The position numbers and the translations under genes were made by a program. A DNA stretch of 64,000 bases, taken from NCBI RefSeq assembly GCF_024679095.1, contig NC_066512.1, forward strand, positions 11,747,097 to 11,811,096, written 5' to 3'. Shown here in pieces: positions 51,990-64,000 of the stretch; positions within the stretch are counted from its first letter, which is position 1, and every line of letters starts with the position of its first letter. The notes below the pieces were generated by a model. It was not told the DNA's origin. It was given only the letters and a program-made list of their open reading frames with translations, and ran no database searches. This DNA comes from Eriocheir sinensis. Its lineage: Eukaryota > Arthropoda > Malacostraca > Decapoda > Varunidae.

Positions 51990-52270
51990 TGTGCCTCCAT
52001 GGTATAGTGGTTAGCATTCCTAGCTATAAAATCAGGGTCCCTGGGTTCAAATCCGACCTGAGCAGTCGGCGCACAGTTCAACCAGCTGTTCATCCTTCCA
52101 TTCGGGGAGGTCGATAAATGGGTATCTGGGGAAACCTGGAGAAGGTGAACTGTGGTAACCTGTATGTCACACTAGCCCCGTGTGGTGCTTACCCACCACA
52201 GGCTCAAGGGCCAATGAAACCGAGATGGGCATCGAAGTCACGTGCAGCTAAATCGTATGTCCTCAATTTT
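51990..52270 (+). mobile_element. tRNA-derived SINE, (CT)n family body, full-length head
   Basis: The head 'ccatggtatagtggttagca' (A-box) and 'gggttcaaatccgacc' (B-box) are very tRNA-like. The body has 'gggtatctggggaaacctgg' and 'ggctcaagggccaatgaaac'. The tail here is T/A-rich rather than (CT)n. Confidence 0.85.
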
Positions 52271-52921
52271 ACCTTTATTTTTAAATGTATTCAAATAATT
52301 ATCTAGAATAGCTGAGGACGCACGCGTGATATTTCGATCTCTGTACGTTTGTTCGTATGTGTGTATATATGCATATATATATGCGTGCATGTGTGTAACT
52401 AAAAAAAATCATACATACACACATACATACATACATACATACATACATACTTTCATTCATTCATAAACGCACACATGGAATTAACGAAAGCGTATTGTAG
52501 TCTCTGTCGGGCATTAACGTTCCAAAAGCTACACGTAATACTCAGCACAAATCATCATCATTCTTTGCCATTTCACGTAAATTTATATCTGAAATGTCAC
52601 TGTATAAAATTATTTGTTCGTTTCCTTTTCTCGTGTCGTATAAACGCCACAACTTGTCACTTTCAACACCTGGAGCTGCTAACGAGCTATTTTGCATTTT
52701 TCACTAATATATTTGAAACATTTTAGCGTGGAAAAAAGTGGTGGGGAAGAGTTCGTATAACCTTCAACATGCAAAACTCCTTTACTGTATTGAATCTCGC
52801 CTTATTCGTACCTTTGCGTCTATGGATGAAAAAATGATATACACCAATGTTAACAAATTGCATTTTTCCAAAGGTGAATAATACAAGTTATGGAAGTTAT
52901 AACACTGTTTTTACCCGCCAT
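52271..52921. other. Spacer with (TACA)n
   Basis: AT-rich. (TACA)n at 52412-52450. No gene. Confidence 0.5.
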
Positions 52922-52925
52922 CTGT

Positions 52926-52973
<48 letters not shown>
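52922..52973. repeat. (TG)n microsatellite
   Basis: TG run ending in 'taattcacc', the tail start of the (CA)n-tailed SINE group. Only about 60 bp of possible SINE DNA follow. Confidence 0.93.
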
Positions 52974-52976
<3 letters not shown>

Positions 52977-53390
52977 TCACCTCTTGGTCTGCTACGGGCC
53001 TCTCTCGAGACAGCCAGCCGTGTGTGTGTGTGTGTATCCTATTCCTTACTTGCCACGCCGTATGTTTTGGAGGAGAAGACCATCCTGATGCCGGGAGGCT
53101 GTGCACAACACTGCCATACCACGCCGCGCTTCCCGTGCATCCCCGCTGAGCCCCCAAAAGGTCATTACCGGTTCGGACAGACAGACACACGTGCACAGCC
53201 ACAATACCATCCATCGCTCTGCTGCTCTCTGCCACCTCCCTCCCTCCCCTTTGATGCGCCTGACCTCGCTGCCACGGCCACCCTGGGTGCACACGTCTGT
53301 TGCTCAGGTGGTGTTTGCGTTGTTTGCTTTGTCTGACTGCTTGCGCCTACACGACACACTGTTGGTGTAATGAATACTGTCTGTGTGAGC

Positions 53391-53435
<45 letters not shown>

Positions 53436-53513
53436 GCAAAGGAGGACGATAAGTGTACCTTCGGCCCATCGAGTGCGGGCTTTGTCATCTAGCGCCGTTG
53501 TGTCTCCGTTGTG
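52974..53513. other. Spacer with (TG)n at 53394-53433
   Basis: C-rich segment 53080-53300 without a recognised product; otherwise nothing. Confidence 0.45.
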
Positions 53514-54573
53514 ATGAAACTTAGATAAATGTAAAGTAATGCACGTAGGTGAAAAGAATCCTAACTTTAAATACCAGATTCAAGGACATGAGCTCAGCGA
53601 AGTAAAACAAGAAAAAGCTCTTGGTGTCATTATCAGTAACACTCTTAAAATGAGCGATCAATGTACAGCGGCGAGTAAAAACGCCAACATGATGTTAGGA
53701 TTAATCTCAAGAAACTTTGATTATAAATCACCCGAACTTATGAAGAGATTATATTCAGCATTTGTAAGACCACATCTAGAATACGCCGTCCAGTTCTGGT
53801 CACCGAATTATATCAAAGATCAAATTTTGCAAGAAAAGATACAGCGACGAAGAACCAAAAAAATTCCAGCGTTTCGCAACTTGCCGTATGACGAGCGCTT
53901 AAAGCGTTTAGATATGTTTTCCTTAAAAAAGCGAAGGGTAAGAGGGGACTTAATCGAAGTGTTCAGAATCCTTAATAGATTCGAAAACATTAACCCAGAA
54001 AGTCTATTTCAGAGAGACTCCAGCACAATAACACGTAGCAACGGTATGAAGTTAAAGGGAACCAGATGTAACACATTGGCGCGCAGAAATTATTTCAATA
54101 ATAGAGTCGTCGATCACTGGAATAGATTCCCACCGTCAGCGCACAGAGTATCAATAGCTTCAACTCTTCATTGGATAAGTACTTCAGGGATATAAAATTT
54201 TACTGACCCTTTTCGTATGTTTCAGGCACACTGCAGCATGGTGCCAACCTGACGACTTAATAATTTCCCCCACAGCTTAGGTAACCAGTAGCGTAAGTTA
54301 AGGGTAGTAATTTCCTCTTATTTCTCTCTTTACTGTAAAATTTCCATGTTCCTTTCTTCCTTAAAGGAACATGGTGTTCTAACTATTTCCTGCCGGCACG
54401 TTGCCGGAGGGAGAGGTGGGTGGGGAGGAGCCTTCATCTATTCTATTCTGTCCTACCACACGTAGATTACTAGTAGTAACGGTAGTAGACAGACACCCTC
54501 GCCACAGACCGGTCTTCTGGTGTCTGTTCTTCCTATGTATATTCCTATGTAAACTCAAGATATCTAAAGATAT
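53514..54573 (+). pseudogene. LINE E copy: CR1-like C-terminal coding end and 3' UTR
   Basis: 5'-truncated just before NLDKCKVMHVGEKNPNFKYQ, so the catalytic box is absent. The frame is then open to a stop at 54195: KALGVIISNTLKMSDQ, VRPHLEYAVQFWSPNYIKD, IPAFRNLPYDERLKRL, RRVRGDLIEVFRILN and FNNRVVDHWNRFP. That order is standard for CR1-type elements. A 3' UTR of about 375 bp follows, with a perfect hairpin at 54344-54374 and 'cctgccggcacgttgccgga'. It abuts a 5'-truncated SINE. Confidence 0.88.
54344..54374 (+). repeat. Perfect hairpin in the LINE E 3' UTR
   Basis: 'ccatgttccttt' and its exact complement flank a 7-base loop: a 12-bp stem. In transcripts this would be a stable stem-loop. Confidence 0.85.
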
Positions 54574-54882
54574 GTTCAGGAGGACGCGAGTTCAATCCCC
54601 GACCGGTGCCACCAAGCTGGGATTTTTCAGCCGCCGCCGATTGGCTTAAAACTACCCACATGCTGTCCAGACTCTACCCGGACTCTAGATTCTAGGATCA
54701 AAGATGAGCTCTGGGAGGGCAGCATGAGCCAATGCAAGATGGCGCCACTATAAACACTCGCCTGCGCCAGAACGGGCTGGGCCGACCATCAGGACCCACC
54801 GGAAAGAAGCCTCGGACCGACCATCAGGATCCACCGGGAAGAAGCCTACCGGTGCAATAGGCCGCAATGTAAAAAAAAAAAA
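54574..54882 (+). mobile_element. tRNA-derived SINE, poly-A family, 5' truncated
   Basis: Begins inside the head at 'ttcaggaggacgcgagttca' and follows 51600-51905 closely to 'gcaatgtaaaaaaaaaaa'. The A-box half is missing. Confidence 0.85.
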
Positions 54883-54984
54883 CTCGGGAGAGTAACAGAT
54901 GTGTGATAAAAAACATGGAAGCTTGGAATAGCAGGTAACTGAGAGGCTGTTGACTTGTGCATGTTGTGTGTGTATATGAGAACG

Positions 54985-55350
54985 TTCTTGTTAAGAAGTA
55001 ACGATCGATGCGATTCAAAAGATTTTTGCATCTATTCCGATCATATGTTGGCTTCCTTACAGGCCAACATACAGTGCCTCGATAGCTTCATGTCATTGCT
55101 GACAGTGAGACCAAGATCCATTTCATGTACGACTTTTAGAGGTTCCCCACGCATGATGTACGCATGATTACTATTTCTGGTACCAAAGTGCATGCTTTTA
55201 CATTTGTCAAGGTTGAAAGACATTTGCCTCTTTTCAGATCATTGCATTATCCGGTCAAGATCCTTGTGGAAAGTTTCCAAGCGTTCATGGCAATGGCTTT
55301 TCCCCACTTTGATGTCCTCCACAAACTTTGGAAATTGATAATTTTAGTTT
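54985..55350 (-). pseudogene. LINE E fragment, around the catalytic box, antisense
   Basis: The minus strand reads KFVEDIKVGKSHCHE (catalytic FADD decayed to FVED), LETFHKDLDRIMQ, a stop, then KRQMSFNLDKCKSMHFGT and VHEMDLGLTVSNDMK, ending CKEANI. Beyond that, frames break up. It overlaps in content with the other LINE E copies. Confidence 0.8.
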
Positions 55351-57049
<1,699 letters not shown>

Positions 57050-57150
57050 TTGAAACGAGAGAGAAACGAGACAAAGGCAGAGAGAGAGAGAGAGCAAGAG
57101 GCAGAGGCAGAGAGGCAGAGAGAGAGAGAGACAGAGAGAGGCACACAGAG

Positions 57151-57229
<79 letters not shown>

Positions 57230-59128
57230 CAGAGACAGAGGCAGAGAGAGACGCAAAGACAGAGGCAGAAAGAGGCAGAGAGAGGCAGAGACAGAGGCAA
57301 CGAGGCAGAGACAGAGGCGGAAACAGAGGCAGAGAGAGAGGCAAAGACAAAGGCAGAGACAAAGGCACAGAGAGGCAGAGAGAGAGGCAGAGACAGAGGG
57401 AGAGAGATACAGGCAGAGAGAGAGAACCAGAGACAGATGCAGAGAGAGGCAGAGACAGATGCAGAGAGAGAGGCAGAGACAGAGGCAGAGAGAGAGGCAG
57501 AGAGAGAGGCAGAGACAGAGGCAGAGAGAGAGAGGCAGAGACAGATGCAGAGAGAGAGGCAGATACAGATGCAAAGAGAGAGGCAGAGACAGAGGCAGAG
57601 ACAGAGGCAGAGACAGAGGCAGAGAGAGAGGCAGAGAGAGAGAGGCAGAGACAGAGGCAGAGAGAGAGGCAGAGACAGAGGCAGAGACAGAGGCAGAGAG
57701 AGAGGCAGAGACAGAGGCAGAGAGAGAGGCAGAAACAGATGCAGAGAGAGAGGCAGATACAGATGCAGAGAGAGAGGCAGAGACAGAGGCAGAGACAGAG
57801 GCAGAGAGAGAGGCAGAGAGAGAGGCAGATACAGATGCAGAGAGAGAGGCAGAGACAGAGGCAGAGACAGAGGCAGAGACAAAGGCAGAGACAGAGGCAG
57901 AGACAAAGGCAGAGACAAAGGCAGAGACAAAGGCAGAGACAAAGGCAGAGACAGAGGCAGAGACAAAGGCAGAGACAAAGGCAGAGACAAAGGCAGAGAC
58001 AGAGGCAGAGACAAAGGCAGAGACAAAGGCAGAGACAAAGGCAGAGACAGAGGCAGAGACAAAGGCAGAGACAAAGGCAGAGACAAAGGCAGAGACAAAG
58101 GCAGAGACAGAGGCAGAGACAGAGGCAGATACAAAGGCAGAGACAAAGGCAGAGACAGAGGCAGAGACAGAGGCAGAGACAAAGGCAGAGACAGAGGCAG
58201 AGACAGAGGCAGAGACAAAGGCAGAGACAAAGGCAGAGACAGAGGCAGAGACAGAGGCAGAGACAGAGGCAGAGACAAAGGCAGAGACAGAGGCAGAGAC
58301 AGAGGCAGAGACAAAGGCAGAGACAGAGGCAGAGACAAAGGCAGAGACAAAGACAGAGGCAGAGACAAAGGCAGAGACAGAGGCAGAGACAAAGGCAGAG
58401 ACAAAGGCAGAGACAAAGGCAGAGACAGAGGCAGAGACAGAGGCAGAGACAAAGGCAGAGACAAAGGCAGAGACAGAGGCAGAGACAAAGGCAGAGACAG
58501 AGGCAGAGACAAAGGCAGAGACAGAGGCAGAGACAGAGGCAGAGACAGAGGTAGAGACAGAGGCAGAGACAAAGGCAGAGACAAAGGTAGAGACAGAGGC
58601 AGAGACAGAGGCAGGGACAGAGGCAGGGACAGAGGTAGAGACAGAGGCAGAGACAGAGGCAGAGACAGAGGTAGAGACAGAGGCAGAGACAAAGGCAGAG
58701 ACAAAGGCAGAGACAAAGGTAGAGACAGAGGCAGAGACAAAGGCAGAGACAAAGGCAGAGACAGAGGCAGAGACAGAGGCAGAGACAAAGGCAGAGACAA
58801 AGGCAGAGACAGAGGCAGAGACAAAGGCAGAGACAAAGGCAGAGACAAAGGCAGAGACAGAGGCAGAGACAGAGGCAGAGACAAAGGCAGAGACAGAGGC
58901 AGAGACAAAGGCAGAGACAGAGGCAGAGACAGAGGCAGAGACAAAGGCAGAGACAAAGGCAGAGACAAAGGCAGAGACAAAGGCACATAGAGGCAGAGAC
59001 AAAGGCACAGAGAGGCAGAGAGAGGCAGAGACAGAGGCAGAGAAAGAGGCAGAGAGAGAGGCAGAGACAGAGGCAGAGAGAGAGGCAGATAGCGGCAGAG
59101 GCAGACAGAGAGAGAGGCAGAGACAGGC

Positions 59129-59159
<31 letters not shown>

Positions 59160-59239
59160 GAGAGGAGAGAGATTGAAACGAGAGAGAAACAAGACAAAGG
59201 CAGAGAGAGAGAGAGCAAGAGACAGAGAGGCAGAGAGGG

Positions 59240-59338
<99 letters not shown>

Positions 59339-61981
59339 CAGAAACAGAGGCAGAGACAGAGGCAGAGAGGTAGAGACAGAGGCAGAGAGAGACGCAAAAA
59401 CAGAGGCAGAGAGGGGCAGAGAGGTAGAGACAGAGGCAGAGAGAGGCAGAGACAGAGGCAGAGAGAGACGCAAAGACAGAGGCAGAAAGAGGCAGAGAGA
59501 GGCAGAGACAGAGGCAACGAGGCAGAGACAGAGGCGGAAACAGTGGCAGAGAGAGAGGCAAAGACAAAGGCAGAGACAAAGGCACAGAGAGGCAGAGAGA
59601 GAGGCAGAGACAGAGGGAGAGAGATACAGGCAGAGAGAGAGAGGCAGAGACAGATGCAGAGAGAGGCAGAGACAGATGCAGAGAGAGAGGCAGAGACAGA
59701 GGCAGAGAGAGAGGCAGAGAGAGAGGCAGAGAGAGAGAGGCAGAGACAGAGGCAGAGACAGAGGCAGAGACAGAGGCAGAGAGAGAGGCAGAGAGAGAGG
59801 CAGAGACAGAGGCAGAGACAGAGGCAGAGACAGAGGCAGAGAGAGGCAGAGAGAGAGGCAGAGACAGAGGCAGAGAGAGAGGCAGAGACAGATGCAGAGA
59901 GAGAGGCAGAGACAGATGCAGAGAGAGAGGCAGAGACAGAGGCAGAGAGAGAGGCAGAGACAGAGGCAGAGAGAGAGGCAGAGACAGAGGCAGAGACAGA
60001 GGCAGAGACAGAGGCAGAGACAGAGGCAGAGAGAGAGGCAGAGACAGAGGCAGAGAGAGAGGCAGAGAGAGGCAGAGAGAGAGGCAGAGACAGAGAGAGA
60101 GAGGCAGAGACAGAGGCAGAGACAGAGGCAGAGAGAGAGGCAGAGACAGATGCAGAGAGAGAGGCAGAGACAGAGGCAGAGACAGAGGCAGAGACAGAGG
60201 CAGAGAGAGAGGCAGAGACAGAGGCAGAGACAGAGGCAGAGAGAGAGGCAGAGACAGAGGCAGAGAGAGAGAGGCAGAGACAGAGGCAGAGAGAGAGGCA
60301 GAGACATAGGCAGAGAGAGAGAGGCAGAGACACATGCAGAGAGAGAGGCAGAGACAGAGGCAGAGAGAGAGGCAGAGACAGATGCAGCGAGAGAGGCAGA
60401 GAGAGAGGTAGAGACAGATGCAGAGAGAGGCAGAGACATATGCAGAGAGAGAGAGGCAGAGACAGAGGCAGAGAGAGAGAGGCAGAGACAGAGGCAGACA
60501 GAGGCATAGACAGAGGCAGAGACAGATGCAGAGAGAGAGGCAGAGAGAGAGAGGCAGAGACAGATGCAGAGAGAGGTAGAGACATATGCAGAGAGAGAGA
60601 GGCAGAGACAGAGGCAGAGAGAGAGAGAGGCAGAGACAGAGAGAGGCAGAGACAGAGGCAGAGACAGAGGCAGAGACAGAGGCAGAGAGAGAGGCAGAGA
60701 CAGAGGCAGAGACAGAGGCAGAGACAGAGGCAGAGACAGAGGCAGAGACAGAGGCAGAGAGAGAGGCAGAGACAGAGGCAGATAGGCAGAGACAGAGGCA
60801 GAGACAAAGGCACATAGAGGCAGAGACAAAGGCACAGAGAGGCAGAGAGAGGCAGAGACAGAGGCAGAGACAGAGGCAGAGACAGAGGCAGAGACAAAGG
60901 CAGAGACAGAGGCAGAGACAAAGGCAGAGACAGAGGCAGAGACAGAGGCAGAGACAAAGGCAGAGACAAAGGCAGAGACAGAGGCAGAGACAGAGGCAGA
61001 GACAAAGGCAGAGACAAAGGCAGAGACAGAGGCAGAGACAAAGGCAGAGACAGAGGCAGAGACAAAGGCAGAGACAGAGGCAGAGACAGAGGCAGAGACA
61101 GAGGCAGAGACAGAGGCAGAGACAGAGGCAGAGACAGAGGCAGAGACAGAGGCAGAGACAAAGGCAGAGACAGAGGCAGAGAGAGAGGCAGATACAGATG
61201 CAGAGAGAGAGGCAGAGACAGAGGCAGAGACAGAGGCAGAGAGAGAGGCAGAGACAGAGGCAGAGACAGAGGCAGAGAGAGAGGCAGAGAGAGAGGCAGA
61301 GACATAGGCAGAGAGAGAGAGGCAGAGACAGATGCAGAGAGAGAGGCAGAGACAGATGCAGAGAGAGAGGCAGAGACAGAGGCAGAGAGAGAGAGGCAGA
61401 GACAGATGCAGAGAGAGAGAGGCAGAGACAGAGGCAGAGAGAGAGAGAGGCAGAGACAGATGCAGCGAGAGAGGCAGAGAGAGAGGCAGAGACAGATGCA
61501 GAGAGAGGCAGAGACAGATGCAGAGAGAGAGAGGCAGAGACAGAGGCAGAGAGAGAGAGGCAGAGACAGATGCAGCGAGAGAGGCAGAGACAGAGGCAGA
61601 CAGAGGCAGAGACAGAGGCAGAGAGAGAGGCAGAGACAGAGGCAGAGACAGAGGCAGAGACAAAGGCAGAGAGAGAGGCAGAGACAGAGGCAGAGACAAA
61701 GGCAGAGAGAGAGGCAGAGACAGAGGCAGAGACAAAGGCAGAGAGAGAGGCAGAGACAGAGGCAGAGACAAAGGCAGAGAGAGAGGCAGAGACAGAGGCA
61801 GAGACAGAGGCAGAGACAAAGGCAGAGAGAGAGGCAGAGACAAAGGCAGAGACAGAGGCCGAGACAAAGGCAGAGACAGAGGCAGAGACAAAGGCAGAGA
61901 CAGAGGTAGAGACAAAGGCAGAGACAGAGGCAGAGACAGAAACAGAGGCAGAGACAGAGGCAGAGACAAAGGCAGAGACAG
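57050..61981. repeat. ~4.9-kb 12-mer/6-mer minisatellite with higher-order duplication
   Basis: Built from 'ggcagagacaga' and 'ggcagagacaaa' 12-mers plus 'ggcaga', 'gatgca' and 'gagaga' 6-mers. Zones of pure 12-mer (57850-58980, 60850-61170) alternate with GA-rich zones. Large blocks are duplicated: 'attgaaacgagagagaaac' near 57050 recurs near 59172, 'gaggcaacgaggcagagaca' near 57296 recurs near 59513, and 'aaaggcacatagaggcagag' near 58979 recurs near 60806. Frames over 1,000 codons ([21 protein letters not shown]) are artefacts. The edge at 61981 joins LINE E coding DNA directly. Confidence 0.96.
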
Positions 61982-62870
61982 ATGAGCGGTGTCAGTAAGT
62001 TCGCAGATGGTACCAAGATCGGTAGAGTAATCCAATCAGACAGCGACGCTACCGTTCTCCAGGATGAGCTTGACAGACTATATGATTGGGTGAGGAAGTG
62101 GCAGATGGAATTCAATGTCGGGAAGTGTAGCATTTTGAGTGTAGGTAGGAATAACCCCTTACACAATTACTCCTTAAATGACACTCCTCTAAGCAGGTCT
62201 GGGCGTGAGAGAGACTTAGGAGTCCTAGTGAGCGCTGACCTCCGTCCTAGGGCTCAATGCATTCAGGCTAAATATCGGGCAAACAGAGTACTAGGTTTCA
62301 TCTCAAGGAGCATGAGCAATAGGAGCGCTGAAGTCATCCTCAAACTTTACTTAGCACTAGTTCGACCTCATCTCGATTATGCAGCTCAGTTCTGGTCCCC
62401 CTATTATAGAATGGATATCAAGATGTTAGAATCTGTACAGAGGAGGATGACGAAGATGATTCAATGGGTGAGAAACTTGCCTTATGAAGACAGGCTAAAG
62501 CAGTTAAATCTACACTCTCTAGAAAGGCGAAGGTTGAGAGGAGACTTGATCGAAGTTTATAAATGGATGAAGGGATTTAATAAAGGGGATGTCAATAAAA
62601 TTTTGAGAGTGAAAGAGCCAGGTAGGACGCGTGGCAATGGTTTTAAGTTAGACAAATTCAGATTCAACAAAGACATAGGCAAGAATTGGTTCACCAATAG
62701 AGTGGTGGACGAATGGAACAGGCTTGGGAGCCATGTTGTGGGTGCCAATACCATAGATACATTCAAGAAGAGGTTAGATAAAGCCATGGATGGTGAGGTA
62801 AGGTGGGGTTGAGTGTACAGGAGCTGCCTTGTATAGGCCAACCGACCTCTTGCAGACTCCTTACGTTCTT
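61982..62870 (+). pseudogene. LINE E copy next to the minisatellite: RT end and short 3' UTR
   Basis: Open from 61982 to 62812 (276 codons). [16 protein letters not shown] has the catalytic FADD changed to [57 protein letters not shown] and RRRLRGDLIEVYKWM follow, then FTNRVVDEWNRLG and TFKKRLDKAMDG. The preceding RT part is missing, replaced by minisatellite. 'gtataggccaaccgacctct' is the 3' UTR. It is a different subfamily from the 53.5-kb copy. The long intact frame suggests a young insertion or recent truncation. Confidence 0.88.
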
Positions 62871-63109
62871 ATGAGATATCAACGCGTGACGTCACTGCAA
62901 GGGGTGGGGCGGGCTCCGCGCGACAAAATCCTAACAACCTTTCGTAAATATGCGACCCGGGACGACCCGCACCTGTGCTGCCCCAAGAAACCGACCGCGT
63001 TTTCATTCGCCTTACAAGTAATGTACAAACAAACATAGGCATAACATTACCAACTTTAGCATATGGACCTTAGTGTCCAGTGCCATGTGATTTAGCATGT
63101 GCAACATTG
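62871..63109. other. Short GC-richer spacer
   Basis: No feature recognised. Confidence 0.4.
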
Positions 63110-63559
63110 TTAAGAACATTTTGAGCCAAGTTGCGGGGGGGGCTTCATTTTAGACACGACACCACCAGGTCTTCGTCCTTTTAATAAAGCTGTAGCTCCT
63201 CTTGACACACCTGGTCCTCTTCTTGAGATGGAAGATGGCTGGCATGGAGTTCTGCTACCACGACCACATCCACCTTTCTTTACATTTAGTATATATAATC
63301 TAAAAAGCAAGCTGTTAAGCTGATTTGAAGTTTGTGGGGATTGGAGACGCTCCTTCAGCTTTTTTAGGGCCAAGCTAGTTTCTTCATTGCCCAGAGTTTC
63401 TGCTGCTTCCATCAGAATATGTGGCACAGACTGAGCCTCATTCTTTAAACTAACAGAAGATTCATTGCTCTGAGGAACATCAATCTCCATTGAGACTTTA
63501 TTAAGTGACTCACATTCTTGATGGCTACTGCTTGAAGAATCTGTTACTTCAATTTTCAT
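63110..63559 (-). CDS. Unidentified frame, possible transposase-associated C-terminal region
   Basis: A 149-codon minus-strand frame with normal amino-acid balance: acidic Ser-rich start (VTDSSSSSHQECESLN), a helical stretch (SLALKKLKERLQSPQTSNQL) and a basic, Gly/Arg/Pro-rich end (QPSSISRRGPGVSRGA, LLKGRRPGG). The end recalls the 'QPTSI.RR...GRP' tails of SWIM/MULE-type transposase-like proteins in invertebrates; that is a weak inference. Upstream, another frame (MKKRMKSLGDPEHDSL, ending about 63565) seems to lead into it, so a frameshift or an exon junction lies near 63560. Not a simple-repeat artefact. Confidence 0.35.
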   Translation of the reverse strand: MKIEVTDSSSSSHQECESLNKVSMEIDVPQSNESSVSLKNEAQSVPHILMEAAETLGNEETSLALKKLKERLQSPQTSNQLNSLLFRLYILNVKKGGCGRGSRTPCQPSSISRRGPGVSRGATALLKGRRPGGVVSKMKPPPQLGSKCS

Positions 63560-64000
63560 CTCTATACCTTCTCTTGGTTGATGTTCAGAGAATCATGCTC
63601 TGGATCACCCAGAGACTTCATTCTTTTTTTCATTGTCACCCACCATAATGTGTTTAATACTAGGCTACCCCGCATGAGGCAGACACCTTGTTTCTTTGAA
63701 GTAAGCAGATGCATACTATTGGACAACAATATTGCATTTCACATTCTTACTTGCATAAAGGGCGAGCCGCAGGTCATTATTGCAGTTTGTCATCCCTTCC
63801 GTTTTCTTGCTCTAACCCGTTTTCTAAACGTGGGATGCTATTGTGCGGCGGCGCATGTCGGAGTTTATGTACGTTTTAGTGTTGCTTGACCTTGAATGTT
63901 ATCTTGATGGCATGGTTTGCGTGAAATTTGTGAATGTGATCTATAATAAATGTGTTCACAGTTGGCTTGATCTTGCATGGTTTCCCATGCCACTTTTTTG
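63560..64000. other. Window end; possible upstream part of the frame above
   Basis: Bases 63565-63640 on the minus strand read MKKRMKSLGDPEHDSLNINQ in a frame offset from 63110-63559. The rest is AT-rich with no supported feature. Confidence 0.35.

Noticed and set aside
51990..52065. A functional tRNA gene at the SINE head
   Set aside because: A- and B-boxes are present, but acceptor and anticodon stems do not pair properly and the head continues into a repeated SINE body. The same holds for heads at 8940, 51560 and on the minus strand at 6220.

Overview
The window looks like intergenic and intronic DNA of a eukaryote, most likely an arthropod and probably a decapod crustacean. That assignment is inference. 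It rests on very dense (GA)n, (GT)n and (TAA)n microsatellites, many broken non-LTR retrotransposons, several tRNA-derived SINE families, short TTAGG/CCTAA tracts and two splice-bounded exons. There is no bacterial-style gene packing. Almost every long open frame here is produced by a simple repeat.

Host gene: two phase-compatible exons on the minus strand (26730-26823 and 22995-23185) encode a hydrophilic, Thr-rich region followed by a first membrane helix typical of the Aa_trans amino acid transporter superfamily. The intron between them holds a ~3 kb GGT-rich minisatellite. The next intron holds ~1.05 kb of (TAA)n. I found no further exons of this gene.

Mobile DNA, with family letters used in this report. 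LINE A (CR1/Jockey-like): near-complete copies at 9.7-12.7 kb (+) and 27.7-30.5 kb (-), plus fragments at 12.9, 13.2, 18.6, 31.5 and 47.8 kb. LINE B: one element at 27.1-34.7 kb, split by an antisense LINE A-containing insertion and by a LINE C (RTE-like) insertion. LINE D: 38.6-39.8 kb. LINE E (CR1-like 3' ends): 0.84-1.13, 53.5-54.6, 55.0-55.35 and 62.0-62.9 kb. A complete 2.85-kb non-autonomous LTR retrotransposon (15585-18436) has 410/406-bp LTRs, a primer-binding-like site, a polypurine tract and a 4-bp target duplication, and lies inside an older SINE. An inverted internal fragment of the same family opens the window. DNA-transposon-like pieces include a Harbinger-type MITE (2593-3052), a hAT-type element (41557-43163), a second hAT-like segment rich in TACCGG (38200-40259), and a repeat embedded in (TAA)n at 7378-8121 with an inverted partner at 36371-36967.

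Tandem DNA: the largest array is a ~4.9-kb 12-mer/6-mer minisatellite (57050-61981) with higher-order duplication, directly abutting a LINE E fragment. About fifteen SINE copies fall into three groups by their tails: (CA)n, (CT)n or poly-A. Many of the microsatellites here begin exactly at a SINE end.

Layout: 0-8 kb SINEs, MITEs and repeats; 8.8-19 kb LINE A arm, decayed gene-like segment, LTR element; 19-27 kb simple repeats and host exons; 27-35 kb nested LINEs; 35-46 kb repeats and hAT-like elements; 46-56 kb SINEs and LINE fragments; 57-62 kb minisatellite; 62-64 kb LINE E and an unidentified open frame. I saw no clearly new defence or metabolic system. The most interesting content is the nesting history and the origin of the giant arrays.
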